Below, piece by piece: positions 26,203-37,854 of a DNA stretch of 64,000 nt. Position 1 is the first letter of the stretch, and each line of letters begins with the position of its first letter. A program made the translations under genes and the position numbers. A model generated the notes under the pieces. That model ran no database searches and was not told the origin of the DNA. It worked only from the letters and a program-made list of their open reading frames with translations. The stretch is from the NCBI RefSeq assembly GCF_903645305.1, contig NZ_CAHJXO010000002.1, positions 434,001 through 498,000 on the forward strand. The letters run 5' to 3'. The stretch is from Corynebacterium sp. Marseille-P4321 (GTDB lineage: Bacteria > Actinomycetota > Actinomycetes > Mycobacteriales > Mycobacteriaceae).

Positions 26203-28029
26203 CTACCCCTCCAGCTGCTCGCCGAGTTCGAGCCACTCCATTTCCAACTCGTCGCGTGTCTCCCGCACCTGCGACAGTTCTTTGGTCTTCGACGCGATCG
26301 CTTCGAAATCAGGCGCAGCCTCACCTGACAGCGCGGTGATCTCCCCCTCCAGCGCGTCAGCTCGCTCGGTCTCCTTCGCGATCTTGCGCTCCAGAGCATT
26401 CATACGCTTGCGAACTTCCCGCTCCTCTTGCGAAGACAGGGTGTTGCCAGCAGTGCGTCCCTCCGCAGTCGCGGCTACCTCAGCCGCCTGGGGCCTATCC
26501 CCCAGATCGAGCTTCCCGGATGCAGGTACCTGCTGCGCGCGCTGGTCCAAGTACTGCTGGATCCCGCCGGGCAGGTTGGTCAGCTTGCCGTCGCCGAACA
26601 GCGCATAGGTGGTGTCGGCGATGCGCTCAATGAGGTAGCGGTCGTGCGAGATAACCACCAGCGTTCCGGGCCAGGAATCAAGCAGGTTCTCCAGCTCCTG
26701 GAGTGTGTCGATATCTAGGTCGTTCGTCGGCTCGTCGAGAAGCAGCACGTTTGGCTCGCTCATCAACACCCGGGTCAGCTGCAAACGGCGCCGCTCGCCA
26801 CCGGAGAGATCGCGCACCGGGGTGCGCTGGCGCTTCGGGGAAAAGCCGAGGCGTTCCGCGAGCTGCGAGGCTGATAATTCCCCCTTTCCGAAGGAAATGT
26901 AGCTCGCCACGTCCTCCACCGAATCGATGACCGCACGGTCTGGATCCAGGTCGTCGAGCTCCTGGCGCAGCCACCCAATCCGCGTGGTCTGGCCCTCGAT
27001 CCGCTTGCCCGCCGCGAGAGGGTACTCACCGGCCAAAGTGCGAAGCAGAGTCGTTTTGCCGGAGCCATTGACCCCCACAAGGCCGATACGCTCGCCCGGC
27101 GCGAGCCGCCAGGTGAGATGGTCGACGAGCGTGCGCCCATCCGGCGCGTCGATACGCGCGTCTTCGAGCTCGATGACCACTTTGCCCTGGCGCTGCTTGG
27201 AAAACGCCATCAGCTCCACCGTGTCACGCGGCGGCGGCACGTTCTTAATTAGGGCCTCGGCCGCCTCGATGCGGTAGCGCGGCTTCGAGGTGCGCGCAGG
27301 TGCTCCGCGGCGCAGCCACGCGAGCTCCTTGCGGGCGAGGTTCTGTCGGCGCTGCTCAATCGCGTCCGCTTGGCGGGCACGCTCCGCGCGTGCGAACGTC
27401 CAGTCGTTGTATCCGCCCTCGTAGACGTCCACCGCACCATCGTGCACCTCCCAAGTGAGGTTGGCCACCGTGTCTAAGAACCAGCGATCGTGCGTCACCA
27501 CAACCACCGCGACCTTGCGCGCAAGTAGATGCTCGGCAAGCCACTGCACACCCTCGACGTCTAGGTGGTTCGTCGGCTCGTCGAGCACCACCAAGTCGAG
27601 GTCCTGCACGAGCGCGGCCGCCAGGTTCACGCGCCTGCGTTCACCGCCAGAGAGTTGCCCCACCGGTGTATCCAGGCCGAGCTCGGCGACGCCCGTGCCC
27701 TGGAGCACTTCGCGTACCTTCGCGTTCGACGCCCACTCGTAGGTGTTCAGGCCTAGGGGTTCCACCACAGCCTGGCCTACGGTGAGCTCCTCGTCTAGCT
27801 CGAAGCGCTGAGTAACTACCGCCATGCGCAACCCGGAGGTATGTGACACCCGGCCTTCGTCCGGCGGCTCGATGCCAGTGAGCACCTCCAGCAACGTAGT
27901 CTTGCCGCCGCCGTTCACGCCGACGATGCCGATGCGGTCTTGCGTCTGCACGCCGAGCGAGACCCCGTCGAGCAGCGTTTTCAGCCCCCAGGTTTTGGAG
28001 ACGTTTTCCAGGTTGATCAGGTTAGCCAT
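26203..28029 (-). CDS. ABC-F family ATPase (ribosome-associated/Uup-like)
   Basis: 608 residues, two ABC modules and no membrane segments. Module 1: GVNGGGKTT, LSGGERRRVNLAAALVQ, DLVVLDEPTNHLD. Module 2: GVNGSGKTT, LSGGERRRLQLTRVL, VLLLDEPTNDLD. An interdomain linker rich in Arg/Ala and a C-terminal charged coiled coil (EEREVRKRMNALERKIAKETERADALEGEI, residues about 530-600) follow. ABC-F proteins act on ribosomes during translation or protect them from antibiotics. The position after ispE and the exonuclease matches the order ksgA-ispE-ABC-F remembered from other corynebacteria. The exact subfamily is uncertain. Confidence 0.92.
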   Translation of the reverse strand: MANLINLENVSKTWGLKTLLDGVSLGVQTQDRIGIVGVNGGGKTTLLEVLTGIEPPDEGRVSHTSGLRMAVVTQRFELDEELTVGQAVVEPLGLNTYEWASNAKVREVLQGTGVAELGLDTPVGQLSGGERRRVNLAAALVQDLDLVVLDEPTNHLDVEGVQWLAEHLLARKVAVVVVTHDRWFLDTVANLTWEVHDGAVDVYEGGYNDWTFARAERARQADAIEQRRQNLARKELAWLRRGAPARTSKPRYRIEAAEALIKNVPPPRDTVELMAFSKQRQGKVVIELEDARIDAPDGRTLVDHLTWRLAPGERIGLVGVNGSGKTTLLRTLAGEYPLAAGKRIEGQTTRIGWLRQELDDLDPDRAVIDSVEDVASYISFGKGELSASQLAERLGFSPKRQRTPVRDLSGGERRRLQLTRVLMSEPNVLLLDEPTNDLDIDTLQELENLLDSWPGTLVVISHDRYLIERIADTTYALFGDGKLTNLPGGIQQYLDQRAQQVPASGKLDLGDRPQAAEVAATAEGRTAGNTLSSQEEREVRKRMNALERKIAKETERADALEGEITALSGEAAPDFEAIASKTKELSQVRETRDELEMEWLELGEQLEG

Positions 28030-28043
28030 ATCGGGAGTTCATT

Positions 28044-29165
28044 CTACGCAGGCAGCAAATGGTGCAGCGTGCGAGTACGTCGCAGCATCGCGACGATATG
28101 CGCACAAGCCAACGCGTCCGAGTCAGCCCGGTGGTGGTTCAGTGCGAAACCGGGGGCGCAGTACTCGGTGACCGTCGGCAACGTGTGGTCCGCGAGCCCC
28201 GGAAGCAGGCGCCGGCTCATGCGGCACGTGCAGTAAAACGCCTTGGGGTACGTGCCCGTGAAGTAGTAGCGATCGAGGCCCCGCCACACCGACGCATCGA
28301 ACGTGGCGTTGTGCGCGTAAACGGGTGCATCGCCCACGAACTCCACCACGTCGTCGGCAATGTCGAACCAGCTCGGCGCATCCTCCACGTCGCCGCGATA
28401 AATGCCGTGGATGTGGCTGAATTCGAACAGGATGTACTCCTCCGGCGGTCGCAGGTAGGTGCAGAAAGAATCGACGACTTCCCCACCGGAAACCTTCACC
28501 ATGGCGACTTGGCACGCAGAGGCGCCGGAGATGCGGTTCGCAGTCTCAAAATCCACGGCGACGTAGGTGTCTTTAAGCAGTTCAGCCTTGGGCGGTATCC
28601 ATATCGACGGGGCCGCTTTCTTCACCCGCGGCTGCCTCGCCCTCCCGGTGAGTTCCGCGCGCGGCGTGGCCGGAATAGCTTTTGCCTGCGCCACTTTCTC
28701 CCGCCACCGTGCCCGCGCCGGAGCCGGGTCTGCGCCCGCCTGCCGGGCGAGGTTCTCCTCTGCTTTCGCGAGACGCTTTTCTAGATCGGCACGCATGTCG
28801 GGGTGCGGCGGATCGAACCCGAGAGCAAGCCAGTCAGTGATGGTGGCTACCGCGTCCTGGTCTCTTCGCAACGCCTGTTGCAGGGCTACCACCTCCACCA
28901 CGTAGAGCTCGTAGACGTTCGACGGGTCGCGTTGCGCCGCTTGCCGCATTGCGTCCATCGAGCCTTCGGCCAGCGCGAGCGCTGCACGCAGCTCGCCGCC
29001 GCGCTTCAGACGCGCGATCTCGGGCAGGTGCTCCCAGATCGGCCGCCCGCGAAATTCCGGCGGGCGCCACTGCGGTTCCGGCGGTTCAGCGAGGTCGCGG
29101 AGGTTGGCTTCCACCGCGCTGGTGGTGCCGTGAAGGTAGTTGCGGGTTGCGTCGAGAAGCGGCAT
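28044..29165 (-). CDS. DEDD (DnaQ-like) 3'-5' exonuclease domain protein
   Basis: 373 residues. The C-terminal half is a DnaQ-type exonuclease: ExoI VAVDFETAN, ExoII AHNATFD, ExoIII HHRADSDALACAHI, giving the DEDDh set. The N-terminal half (about 190 residues) is helical, has LAEGSMDAMRQAAQRDPSNVYELYVVEVVALQQALRRDQDA-type tetratricopeptide-like pattern (residues about 65-110), and is basic near the junction. May proofread or repair DNA, or degrade RNA. The start MPLLDAT is chosen over the upstream MRG. Its stop is 14 bp from the ABC-F start. Confidence 0.85.
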   Translation of the reverse strand: MPLLDATRNYLHGTTSAVEANLRDLAEPPEPQWRPPEFRGRPIWEHLPEIARLKRGGELRAALALAEGSMDAMRQAAQRDPSNVYELYVVEVVALQQALRRDQDAVATITDWLALGFDPPHPDMRADLEKRLAKAEENLARQAGADPAPARARWREKVAQAKAIPATPRAELTGRARQPRVKKAAPSIWIPPKAELLKDTYVAVDFETANRISGASACQVAMVKVSGGEVVDSFCTYLRPPEEYILFEFSHIHGIYRGDVEDAPSWFDIADDVVEFVGDAPVYAHNATFDASVWRGLDRYYFTGTYPKAFYCTCRMSRRLLPGLADHTLPTVTEYCAPGFALNHHRADSDALACAHIVAMLRRTRTLHHLLPA

Positions 29166-29212
29166 GCCCCGCACCCTAGTAGGACGAAAGACGCGAGGCG
29201 AACATACATTCG

Positions 29213-30178
29213 CTAAAGCAACGTAGCCCCCTGGTCAGGGCCCGCGGCGACGAAGATTTCATACCCCGGGAACTCCTCTAAAAGATGCTCAGCCACCCAC
29301 CGCGCGTGGTCCTCGTCGCTACACAGGACCGCCACCGTCGGGCCAGATCCGGAGACCACCGCGCGCAGGCCAGCCTCGTTGCCGACGGTGAGTAGACGAG
29401 CGAGCTGCGGGCGCATAGTCACCGCCGGCGCTTCGAGATCGTTGTGGAGCGCCGCCGCCACCCGCTGCGCATCGCCGGACGTCAGCGCCTGGGACAACTC
29501 AGAGGTGTTGAGGTGAGGGACGACGGAGGCATTGTTGAACCGGAGGTCGTCGAGAAGCGAAAAAGCCCCCGGGGTGGAGATGCCTACCTTCGGATTGACA
29601 AAAACCCAGTGCAGTTGGCCGCGCGAAAGCATCTCCACCAGCTCGTCGCCTCGTCCCGTACCCAAAGCTGTGCCGCCCATGAGGGAAAACGGCACGTCAG
29701 CGCCTAGGGTTGCTGCGAGCGGGTGCAGATCAGCCACCGGCTCGGCGTACTCGCCCATCAGTGCGTTCGCCGCCACCAGCGCAGCCGCGGCGTCTGCGGA
29801 GCCACCTGCCATGCCACCGGCGACGAAGACGTGCTTATCCACCTCGATGCGCACCTTCGGCAGCGCTAACGTCGCCCCATCACTCTCGGTGTTCTCGGTG
29901 CGGATCTGCTCCGCCACCGCCTCTACTGCGCGCCAGGCGAGGTTGTCAGGCCCATCGATGTCCTCGTCCGGCTGATCGACGAAAAAGCGCGTCTCCATCG
30001 CTTCAACCACGGGCCCCTCCGTAAACTCGCCGGTGGGCAGTAGGCGCACGACCTCGCGGCGGTCGACTGCGTGGAAGACGCTCACCAGGTCGTGGTAGCC
30101 GTCCGCGCGCACCTCACCCACACCGAGGTGGAGGTTCACCTTGCCCGGGGCCGAGGCGCTGAACACTCGCTTATCCAC
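29213..30178 (-). CDS. ispE: 4-diphosphocytidyl-2-C-methyl-D-erythritol kinase
   Basis: 321 residues, GHMP kinase of the non-mevalonate isoprenoid pathway. Seen: [30 protein letters not shown] at the N-terminus, the phosphate-binding [20 protein letters not shown], and the C-terminal [20 protein letters not shown] start at 30178 places the family N-terminus ([14 protein letters not shown]) correctly. It overlaps the ksgA stop by 8 bp, so the two are coupled. An upstream extension of the open frame would lie wholly inside ksgA and is not coding. Confidence 0.94.
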   Translation of the reverse strand: MDKRVFSASAPGKVNLHLGVGEVRADGYHDLVSVFHAVDRREVVRLLPTGEFTEGPVVEAMETRFFVDQPDEDIDGPDNLAWRAVEAVAEQIRTENTESDGATLALPKVRIEVDKHVFVAGGMAGGSADAAAALVAANALMGEYAEPVADLHPLAATLGADVPFSLMGGTALGTGRGDELVEMLSRGQLHWVFVNPKVGISTPGAFSLLDDLRFNNASVVPHLNTSELSQALTSGDAQRVAAALHNDLEAPAVTMRPQLARLLTVGNEAGLRAVVSGSGPTVAVLCSDEDHARWVAEHLLEEFPGYEIFVAAGPDQGATLL

Positions 30179-31019
30179 GCTGCCTCCCCAGCTCGATGAA
30201 GTCCTCGACGGAAAGCTTCTCGCCGCGCAGGCCTGGGTCGATACCGGCCGCGCGCAACGCCTCCTCCGCATCCGCGGGCGAGCCGTACACGCCTGCGAGC
30301 GTGGAGCGCAACGTCTTGCGTCGCTGAGCGAACGCCGCGTCCACCAGGGGAAATACCGCGTCGCGCAAGCTGCGGTCCACCTCCGGGTCCACGTCGATGC
30401 GCACCAGCCCAGATTCGATGTTCGGCGCGGGCCAGAACACGTGCTTGCCAATCGTGCCGGCCTGCGAAACGTCGCCGTAGAACGCCGCTTTCACACTCGG
30501 CACGCCGTACACCTTCGAGCCAGGCTTCGCCGCGAGCCGGTCCGCCACTTCTTTTTGCACCATCACGAGCACTTTGCTTATCGACGGCACCTCAGCCAAC
30601 AAGTGCAACAACACCGGCACCGCGACGTTGTAGGGCAAGTTAGCCACCAGCGCTGTCGGTTCGGCAGGCAGGTCTTCGCGCATGACCTTCAGCGCGTCGG
30701 TGTTAATGACGGTGAGGCGGTCGGCGAATTCCCCGGCCCGTTCCTGCGCGGTGCGCTCAAGGCGGCCCGCAAGGCGCGGGTCGATCTCTAACGCGATGAC
30801 CTCGCGGGCGGTGTCGAGTAGCCCCAGGGTGAGCGAGCCCAGGCCGGGGCCTACCTCCACCACCACGTCGTCAGGCGAAAGATCCGCCGCGGCAACGATG
30901 CGACGCACCGTGTTCGGGTCGTGGACGAAGTTCTGGCCCAGCTTCTTTGTGGGCGTGACATCCAACTCGGCAGCGAGCTCGCGGATCTGGGCGGGGCCTA
31001 ACAGGTGGGATTGCGCCAT
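30171..31019 (-). CDS. ksgA: 16S rRNA adenine dimethyltransferase KsgA/RsmA
   Basis: 282 residues. Dimethylates two adenines in the 3' end of 16S rRNA during ribosome assembly. Seen: [21 protein letters not shown], the SAM motif [25 protein letters not shown], and the catalytic [15 protein letters not shown]. It overlaps ispE at its 3' end and lies 36 bp after rpf2. One copy of the GCTTATCGACG word lies antisense in codons for PSISKV. Confidence 0.95.
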   Translation of the reverse strand: MAQSHLLGPAQIRELAAELDVTPTKKLGQNFVHDPNTVRRIVAAADLSPDDVVVEVGPGLGSLTLGLLDTAREVIALEIDPRLAGRLERTAQERAGEFADRLTVINTDALKVMREDLPAEPTALVANLPYNVAVPVLLHLLAEVPSISKVLVMVQKEVADRLAAKPGSKVYGVPSVKAAFYGDVSQAGTIGKHVFWPAPNIESGLVRIDVDPEVDRSLRDAVFPLVDAAFAQRRKTLRSTLAGVYGSPADAEEALRAAGIDPGLRGEKLSVEDFIELGRQRG

Positions 31020-31055
31020 GCGTGAAAGCGTAACGCAGACTTATCTGCGCGCCGC

Positions 31056-32426
<1,371 letters not shown>

Positions 32427-33257
32427 CTAGCGTGCGAGCCCGTACACCCGGTTAAAGGTCGCCCCGATTTCCGCCGCCAAATCCTCCACGGCCACCCCGC
32501 GCACCTCCGCGAGCAGGTTCGCGGTATGCCCAATCAAAGAAGGCTCATTGCGCGCCCCGCGGAACGGCTCCGGGGTCATATACGGCGCATCGGTTTCCAC
32601 CAGCAACTGCCCCGCCGGCGCGAGCGCGGCGGCCTCGCGCAGCTCTTCGTTGCGCTTGAACGTGACATTGCCGGCGAAGCTGAGCACGTAACCCCGCTCG
32701 ATGGCCTCCTTCGCCACGTCCAGCGGGGAGGAGAAGCAGTGCAGGATCACGTGCTCGGGTCGCGGGGCATCGTCGAGAATGCGCATGATCTCCTCATCGC
32801 CCTCGCGGTTGTGGATCATCAGCGCCTTGCCGGAGCGCGCCGCCAGGTCGATGTGCCAGCGAAACGCCTCCTCCTGCACGTCGAGCGGCGCGGTGGATTC
32901 CGCGTCATGCTTGAGCCAGTAGGTGTCTATGCCGGTCTCCCCCACGGCCACGCAACGCTCGTCGGCCGCCATTTCCTCGAGGCGGGCCCGGGCCGCGCCA
33001 TCCAACGTGTGGGCTTTCGTCGGGTGAATCGCGCACGCCGCAAAGACGGATTCGTGCTCGTGCGCAGCGTTAAGGGCCAGCTCGGCTTCTTCTAAGCCGT
33101 CGCCCACGGTGCAGATTCGCCTCACCCCCGCCTCGGCCGCGCGGGCGACCAGCTCCGCGGTGGGCACTTTGCAGGAGGCGAGGTGCGTGTGCGCGTCGAT
33201 AAGCCCCGCGATCGGCTCGGCGGGCACGGGAGTGGGGCGCGGCTTCTTCTTGCTCAT
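32427..33257 (-). CDS. TatD-family metal-dependent hydrolase
   Basis: 276 residues, TIM-barrel metal-dependent deoxyribonuclease/hydrolase. Metal ligands are seen in GLIDAHTHLAS, AVGETGIDTYW, MIHNREGDEEI, ILHCFSSP and VETDAPYMTPEPFRG. A charged leader of about 20 residues (MSKKKPRPTPVPAE) precedes the domain. Located between metG and rpf2, as in other corynebacteria. It carries a copy of the 11-base word in the GLIDAHTHL codons. Confidence 0.93.
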   Translation of the reverse strand: MSKKKPRPTPVPAEPIAGLIDAHTHLASCKVPTAELVARAAEAGVRRICTVGDGLEEAELALNAAHEHESVFAACAIHPTKAHTLDGAARARLEEMAADERCVAVGETGIDTYWLKHDAESTAPLDVQEEAFRWHIDLAARSGKALMIHNREGDEEIMRILDDAPRPEHVILHCFSSPLDVAKEAIERGYVLSFAGNVTFKRNEELREAAALAPAGQLLVETDAPYMTPEPFRGARNEPSLIGHTANLLAEVRGVAVEDLAAEIGATFNRVYGLAR

Positions 33258-33262
33258 AGGAT
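33257..33262 (+). promoter_or_regulatory. -10 element TAGGAT for a leaderless gene
   Basis: TAGGAT ends eight bases before the ATG at 33270 and overlaps the divergent tatD start codon; no Shine-Dalgarno sequence is visible. Confidence 0.5.
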
Positions 33263-33269
33263 CAACCCT

Positions 33270-33650
33270 ATGGCATACACCGACATCGATTCAGCCACCC
33301 GCACCCAGATCGAAGCCGACCTCGCCGAAGCCGCCGGGCGTGGCATCAACGGCCACGCAAGCGACATCGTCGCCTCGTTCGAGGCGGAACTCGCCGACTA
33401 CCTCGCACTGCCCGCCGACGTGCGGCGCAGCTTCCCCCGCGGCGAAACGGCCCGCATTTTCGGCACCGCGCTCGGGCAGGCACTGGTGCGCGACGAGGGT
33501 TTTGCATGGCAGTTGCTTATCGACGATTACGGCACCGACCTCGTCGTCGCCCGCGGCGAGAATTACACCGCGCCGCTCGTGGTGGTGGACCAGCGCTTCG
33601 AGGACGAAGAACCCGGCAAGCTCACCGTGTTCCTCGAGCAGTTTCTTTAA
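33270..33650 (+). CDS. Small hypothetical protein, possibly DUF3806-like
   Basis: 126 residues, soluble, acidic. The C-terminal part (GQALVRDEGFAWQLLIDDYGTDLVVARGENYTAPLVVVDQRFEDEEPGKL, residues about 70-120) resembles DUF3806-type domains as I remember them. No catalytic motif is visible. It is divergent from tatD and followed after 10 bp by another small gene, so they are likely co-transcribed. It contains a GCTTATCGACG copy (QLLIDDYG). Confidence 0.7.
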   Translation: MAYTDIDSATRTQIEADLAEAAGRGINGHASDIVASFEAELADYLALPADVRRSFPRGETARIFGTALGQALVRDEGFAWQLLIDDYGTDLVVARGENYTAPLVVVDQRFEDEEPGKLTVFLEQFL

Positions 33651-33660
33651 GGTGGGCGAC

Positions 33661-33987
33661 ATGTCTTCTCACACCGCCATCATCGCCCGCGACACCGTCC
33701 AGCCGGAGGCGCTGCGCGCATTCGCGGACGTCTACTTCCCGAAGATCGCCGAGTTCTTGGAATCCGTCGGCGCGAACCCAAAAGCCGCGCGCATCTACTA
33801 CTTCGGCTCGGGCGAGGTGGGCGCGGGCTTTGCGCTTGACGACGCAGACCTGCCCATGGTCGAACCCCTCATCGGCGACATCGGCGATCCACTCGTGCAG
33901 CTCGTCCCCATCAGCGATGAGGCCGGTGAGAACGTCGAGGCCGGGGGAACCGGCGTCCGCGTCGAGGAGTACACCGGCGACCTCTAG
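33661..33987 (+). CDS. Hypothetical protein of 108 residues
   Basis: Begins MSSHTAIIARDTVQPEALRAFADVYFPKIAEFLESVGANP, continues RIYYFGSGEVGAGFALDDADLPMVEPLIGDIGDPLVQLVPI, and ends acidic; these segments span residues 1-90. No family recognised. AAGGTGGG lies seven bases before the ATG, and only 10 bp separate it from the preceding small gene, supporting a two-gene operon. It converges on metG. Confidence 0.7.
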   Translation: MSSHTAIIARDTVQPEALRAFADVYFPKIAEFLESVGANPKAARIYYFGSGEVGAGFALDDADLPMVEPLIGDIGDPLVQLVPISDEAGENVEAGGTGVRVEEYTGDL

Positions 33988-34023
33988 CCGGTAGGCGTCA
34001 CGTGCCTTCTACGCTGGCTTCGC

Positions 34024-35868
34024 CTACTGCACCGGCGCCCAGGCGGGGCCGGTCTCGCCGAGCTCCGGGTCCAGCTTCGCCACCAGCGGCTGCGGCTTTG
34101 CAAGCTCCGTGCCCGGCTCCACGTCCACGCGCTTCCAGACGGCCTGCTGCTGGGTGTAATCGCCGGTGATGGTGAGGTAGGTCTGGCCCTTCTCCGGCAG
34201 GCCCACGCCCACGAGGTCGTAGTCCGCGTCGTCCACGACCTCCTCGATGCGCGGCTCCGCCGCCCACACACCACTGCGGCCCAGAGTCTCGTGCACCTTC
34301 TGCGCGGTGTGCGGCAGGAACGGGGTGAGCATCGCATTGCAGTCGGAGACCACCTGCAGAGCGGTCCACAGCACCGTCGCCAAGCGTTCGCGCTGCGCGT
34401 CATCCTTCGCCAACTTCCACGGCTCCTGCTCCGCGATGTAGGCGTTCGCCTCGCCGACGACGTGCATGATCTTGGTGATGGCCGCCTTGAAGTGCGCCAG
34501 GCTCAAGTCCGCCCCGGCCGCGTCGAAGGTCTCGGCGGCGAGTGCAAGGATGCGCTCGTCCGACTCCTCCAGCGGGCCCGGCGCGGGCACCTGGCCGAAG
34601 TTCTTGTGCGCCATGGACACTGTGCGGTTCACCAGGTTGCCCCAGCCGTTTGCCAGCTCGTTGTTCACGCGACGGACGAACTCATCCCACGTGAAGTCGG
34701 TGTCGTTGTTCTCCGGGCCCGCAACCGCGATGAAGTAGCGCAGCGGGTCGGCGCCGAACTCTTCGAGGAAGTCCTTGACGTAGATCACCACGCCCTTCGA
34801 CGAGGAGAACTTCGAGCCGGACATGGTGAGGAACTCCGACGAGACGACCTCGGTCGGCAGGTTGAGCTCGCCCAACGGCCCGGCCTCGCCGCCCTTGGAA
34901 CCCTTACCCGCGTAGCCGAGCAGCTCGGCGGGCCAGATCTGGGAGTGGAAGGTGATGTTGTCCTTGCCCATGAAGTAGTACCCCTCGGTGGACGGGTCCT
35001 GCCAGAAGTCCTTCCACGCCTCCGGGTTGCCGATGCGGTGCGCCCACTCGATGGACGCAGACAAGTAGCCCACCACGGCGTCGAACCACACGTAGAGCTT
35101 CTTCGACGGGTTGTCCTGCCAGTCCTCCACCGGAATCGGAATCCCCCAGTCGATGTCGCGGGTCATCGCGCGCGGGCGCATGTCCTCAAGCAGGTTCAGC
35201 GAAAACTTCAGCACGTTCGGGCGCCAATCCTCGCGGGTGGTCAGCCACGCCTCCAGCGCGTCGTGCAGCGCAGGCAGGTCGAGCATGAAGTGCTCGGTCT
35301 CGATGAACTCCGGGGTCTCCCCGTTGATCTTGGACACCGGGTTGATCAGGTCCGCCGGGTCGAGCTGGTTGCCGCAGGTGTCGCACTGGTCGCCGCGCGC
35401 GTCGCCCGCCCCGCAGATCGGGCAGGTGCCCTCGATGTAGCGGTCCGGCAGCGTGCGCCCCGTCGACGGGGAGATCGCGCCCTGGGTGGTCTCGCGCAGC
35501 ATGTAGCCGTTCGCGTTGAGGCCCTTAAACAACTCTTGGACCACCGCGTAGTGGTTACGCGTGGTGGTGCGGGTGAACAGGTCGTAAGACAGGCCAAGAC
35601 CGGCCAGGTCCTTCACAATCTGCTCGTTGTAACGGTCCGCGAGCTCCTTGACCGTCACGCCTTCCTTGTCCGCCTGCACCAGCAGGGGCGTGCCGTGCTC
35701 GTCTGTGCCGGAGACCATCAACACGTTCTTGCCGGTCATTCGCTGGTAGCGGGCGAAGACATCGGAGGGCACCCCGAAGCCGGCGACGTGGCCGATGTGG
35801 CGCGGGCCGTTGGCGTACGGCCAGGCAACGCACACGAGAACGTTGTTGTTGGTGTCAGGTGAAGTCAT
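34024..35868 (-). CDS. metG: Methionyl-tRNA synthetase
   Basis: 614 residues. Charges tRNA-Met. The HIGH motif is GPRHIGH, followed by [14 protein letters not shown] knuckle with two CxxC pairs ([18 protein letters not shown]) would bind zinc. The KMSKS loop reads KFSSSKG, a common variant. The anticodon-binding domain follows, without a C-terminal tRNA-binding extension. Start MTSPDTNNN at 35868 is preferred; ATG at 35880 is in frame. This is the E. coli-like, zinc-containing form typical of actinobacteria. Confidence 0.95.
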   Translation of the reverse strand: MTSPDTNNNVLVCVAWPYANGPRHIGHVAGFGVPSDVFARYQRMTGKNVLMVSGTDEHGTPLLVQADKEGVTVKELADRYNEQIVKDLAGLGLSYDLFTRTTTRNHYAVVQELFKGLNANGYMLRETTQGAISPSTGRTLPDRYIEGTCPICGAGDARGDQCDTCGNQLDPADLINPVSKINGETPEFIETEHFMLDLPALHDALEAWLTTREDWRPNVLKFSLNLLEDMRPRAMTRDIDWGIPIPVEDWQDNPSKKLYVWFDAVVGYLSASIEWAHRIGNPEAWKDFWQDPSTEGYYFMGKDNITFHSQIWPAELLGYAGKGSKGGEAGPLGELNLPTEVVSSEFLTMSGSKFSSSKGVVIYVKDFLEEFGADPLRYFIAVAGPENNDTDFTWDEFVRRVNNELANGWGNLVNRTVSMAHKNFGQVPAPGPLEESDERILALAAETFDAAGADLSLAHFKAAITKIMHVVGEANAYIAEQEPWKLAKDDAQRERLATVLWTALQVVSDCNAMLTPFLPHTAQKVHETLGRSGVWAAEPRIEEVVDDADYDLVGVGLPEKGQTYLTITGDYTQQQAVWKRVDVEPGTELAKPQPLVAKLDPELGETGPAWAPVQ

Positions 35869-35887
35869 GGCTTCAAGCATAAGTTAT

Positions 35888-35922
35888 GGCCCCGGACAGC
35901 ACTCAACGTGCCGTCCGGGGCC
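35888..35922 (-). terminator. Strong stem-loop downstream of the BCCT transporter gene
   Basis: A 14-bp arm GGCCCCGGACAGCA pairs with TGCCGTCCGGGGCC with one mismatch. It lies between the BCCT stop and metG. No T run follows, so termination efficiency is uncertain. Confidence 0.55.
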
Positions 35923-35952
35923 GTCCGCCCTAGGGCGGGAAGGGGCGAAACG

Positions 35953-37767
35953 CTAGCTGCGGCTAAACCGCCCCTTCAGCTCGCGCTTGCGCGCCTCCAG
36001 CTCCATCTGGTCGCGGTGCATGCGGCGCTCGATGGCCAGCTGGCGGTTGAAGCGCTCCTGTTCCTTCTGGTCCAGGTAGATCGTGTCGTTGGACATGTCC
36101 TTCACAATCGCGAACATCAGCGCGACGAGGATGAACAGGAACGGGGTGGCGGCGACGATGGTCACCGACTGCAGCGAGTTCAGCGCGTCGGACCCGCCGG
36201 AGATGAGCAGCGTCAGGCCGACGAACGCGGTGGCCAGGCCCCACACGGCGGCGAGCCACGGCTTCGGATCCGACTTACCGTTCTGCGTCAGCGAGGCCAT
36301 CACCGTGGAAGCCGAATCCGCCGAAGTGATGAAGAAGGTGGCCAGCAAGATCAGGGCGAAGATTCCAACCACGTAGCCGCCGGGCAGGGCGTGCAGCAGG
36401 TTGAACAGCTGCTGCTCGTTCGTGCCGTCGCCGTAGATGGAGTTGCCGGACTGCTCCAGCTTGATCGCGGTGCCGCCGAAGATGGCGAACCAGACGGTGG
36501 ACAAACCGGCAGGCACGAGCAGGATGCCGAGGCAGAACTCGCGCACCGTGCGGCCGCGGGAGATGCGCGCCAGGAAGGTGCCCACGAACGGCGACCAGGA
36601 GATCCACCAGGCCCAGTAGAAGATGGTCCAGCCGGAGAGGAACTCGCCGGCCTCGCCGTCGGCGGACTCGGCGGTGCGGGCCGCCATCTCGAAGAAGTTC
36701 TGCAGGTAGTTGCCTAGGGCCGTGGGCAGCATGTTGAGCTGCGCAACCGTCGGGCCCATCACGAACACGAAGATGGCCAAAATAGCGGCGATGACCATGT
36801 TCGTGTTGGACAGCCACTGAATGCCCTTGGACACACCCGACATCGCGGACAGCAGGAACGCGAGCGTGAGCACGGAGACGATGCCGATAGTCAGTTTCGT
36901 GGAGGGGTTGTCCACAAACCCGGACGCCTCAAGGCCCGAGGAGATCTGCAGGGCGCCCAAGCCCAGGGAGCATGCGGTGCCGAAGATGGTGGCAAAGACC
37001 GCGAAGCCGTCGATAAGCTGCCCCAGCCATCCGTTCGCGCGCTCCTCCCCGATCAGCGGGATGAACGCGGAGGACAACAGTTGCTTGCGCCCGAGGCGGA
37101 ACGTGGAGTACGCGATGGCCAGGCCCAAGATGGCGTAGACCGCCCAGGGGTGCAGCGTCCAGTGGAACATGGTCTGCGCCATGGCGGTGCCTACTTCGTT
37201 CGGCTCGTGGCCCGGCACGCCGTCGCGGTACATGGCCAGCGGCTCCGCCGCGCCGTAGAACATCAGGCCGATGCCCATGCCGGCGGCGAACATCATCGCA
37301 ACCCACGACGACGTCTTGAATTCGGGGCGCTCCCCGGACGCGCCGAGGCGGATGCGGCCGAAGCCGGAGAAGGCGATGACCAGCACGAACGCGACGAACG
37401 CGGTGCCGAAGAACACGAACGCCCAGCCCAAGTTCTCAATCACCCAGGTAAACGCGGCGTCGGAGAAGTCGGAGAAGTGTGCCGGGGCGAGCAGTCCCCA
37501 CAGCACCACCCCGGCCACGATGACGGCCAGCGGCACCACGATCGCCCAGTTGACCGGCGCCGAGTCGTCCTCGGACTGCAGCGGGGTGTTTTCCTCCGGG
37601 TCTTCGGTCTCGCCGCGGTTGCCGGTGTTCTCGGCCTGCAGCAGCGAGGCGAGCTCGCTGGTGGCCGAGGGTTCCGGGGCAGTCGGATCATTCTCCAGTT
37701 GCGGGTCCGGCGAGTGCGGTTGCGCGTGCGGATCGTGCGGATCCCGTTGCGCCTCACGCTGCGTCAT
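35953..37767 (-). CDS. BCCT-family compatible-solute transporter
   Basis: 604 residues, about twelve helices. BCCT transporters import betaine, ectoine, proline or carnitine, often under osmotic stress. Seen: [17 protein letters not shown] (the Gly-rich substrate/sodium segment), the family signature [29 protein letters not shown] (around residues 385-415), and [14 protein letters not shown]. The N-terminus is long, acidic and Pro-rich (about 85 residues), and the C-terminus is charged and helical ([27 protein letters not shown] near the end). Such tails sense osmotic stress in BetP. Substrate cannot be told apart among EctP, LcoP and BetP. Confidence 0.92.
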   Translation of the reverse strand: MTQREAQRDPHDPHAQPHSPDPQLENDPTAPEPSATSELASLLQAENTGNRGETEDPEENTPLQSEDDSAPVNWAIVVPLAVIVAGVVLWGLLAPAHFSDFSDAAFTWVIENLGWAFVFFGTAFVAFVLVIAFSGFGRIRLGASGERPEFKTSSWVAMMFAAGMGIGLMFYGAAEPLAMYRDGVPGHEPNEVGTAMAQTMFHWTLHPWAVYAILGLAIAYSTFRLGRKQLLSSAFIPLIGEERANGWLGQLIDGFAVFATIFGTACSLGLGALQISSGLEASGFVDNPSTKLTIGIVSVLTLAFLLSAMSGVSKGIQWLSNTNMVIAAILAIFVFVMGPTVAQLNMLPTALGNYLQNFFEMAARTAESADGEAGEFLSGWTIFYWAWWISWSPFVGTFLARISRGRTVREFCLGILLVPAGLSTVWFAIFGGTAIKLEQSGNSIYGDGTNEQQLFNLLHALPGGYVVGIFALILLATFFITSADSASTVMASLTQNGKSDPKPWLAAVWGLATAFVGLTLLISGGSDALNSLQSVTIVAATPFLFILVALMFAIVKDMSNDTIYLDQKEQERFNRQLAIERRMHRDQMELEARKRELKGRFSRS

Positions 37768-37854
37768 AGGATTCTCCTTACAAAGTTTCAGGAAATCTGG
37801 AACTTTGGCAGGTTAACGTAATCCCGGTGACCTCGCTAGCCGGGCGGCGGTGCG

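Noticed and set aside
29830..30180. DnaA-box-like TTATCCAC sequences, also one-base variants of the 11-base word
   Set aside because: Only two isolated copies inside ispE, with no AT-rich unwinding region or dnaA/dnaN nearby, so not an origin.
34291..35862. 523-codon plus-strand frame opposite metG
   Set aside because: metG is certain on the other strand. The frame is His/Arg/Val-rich shadow sequence, common in high-GC genomes.
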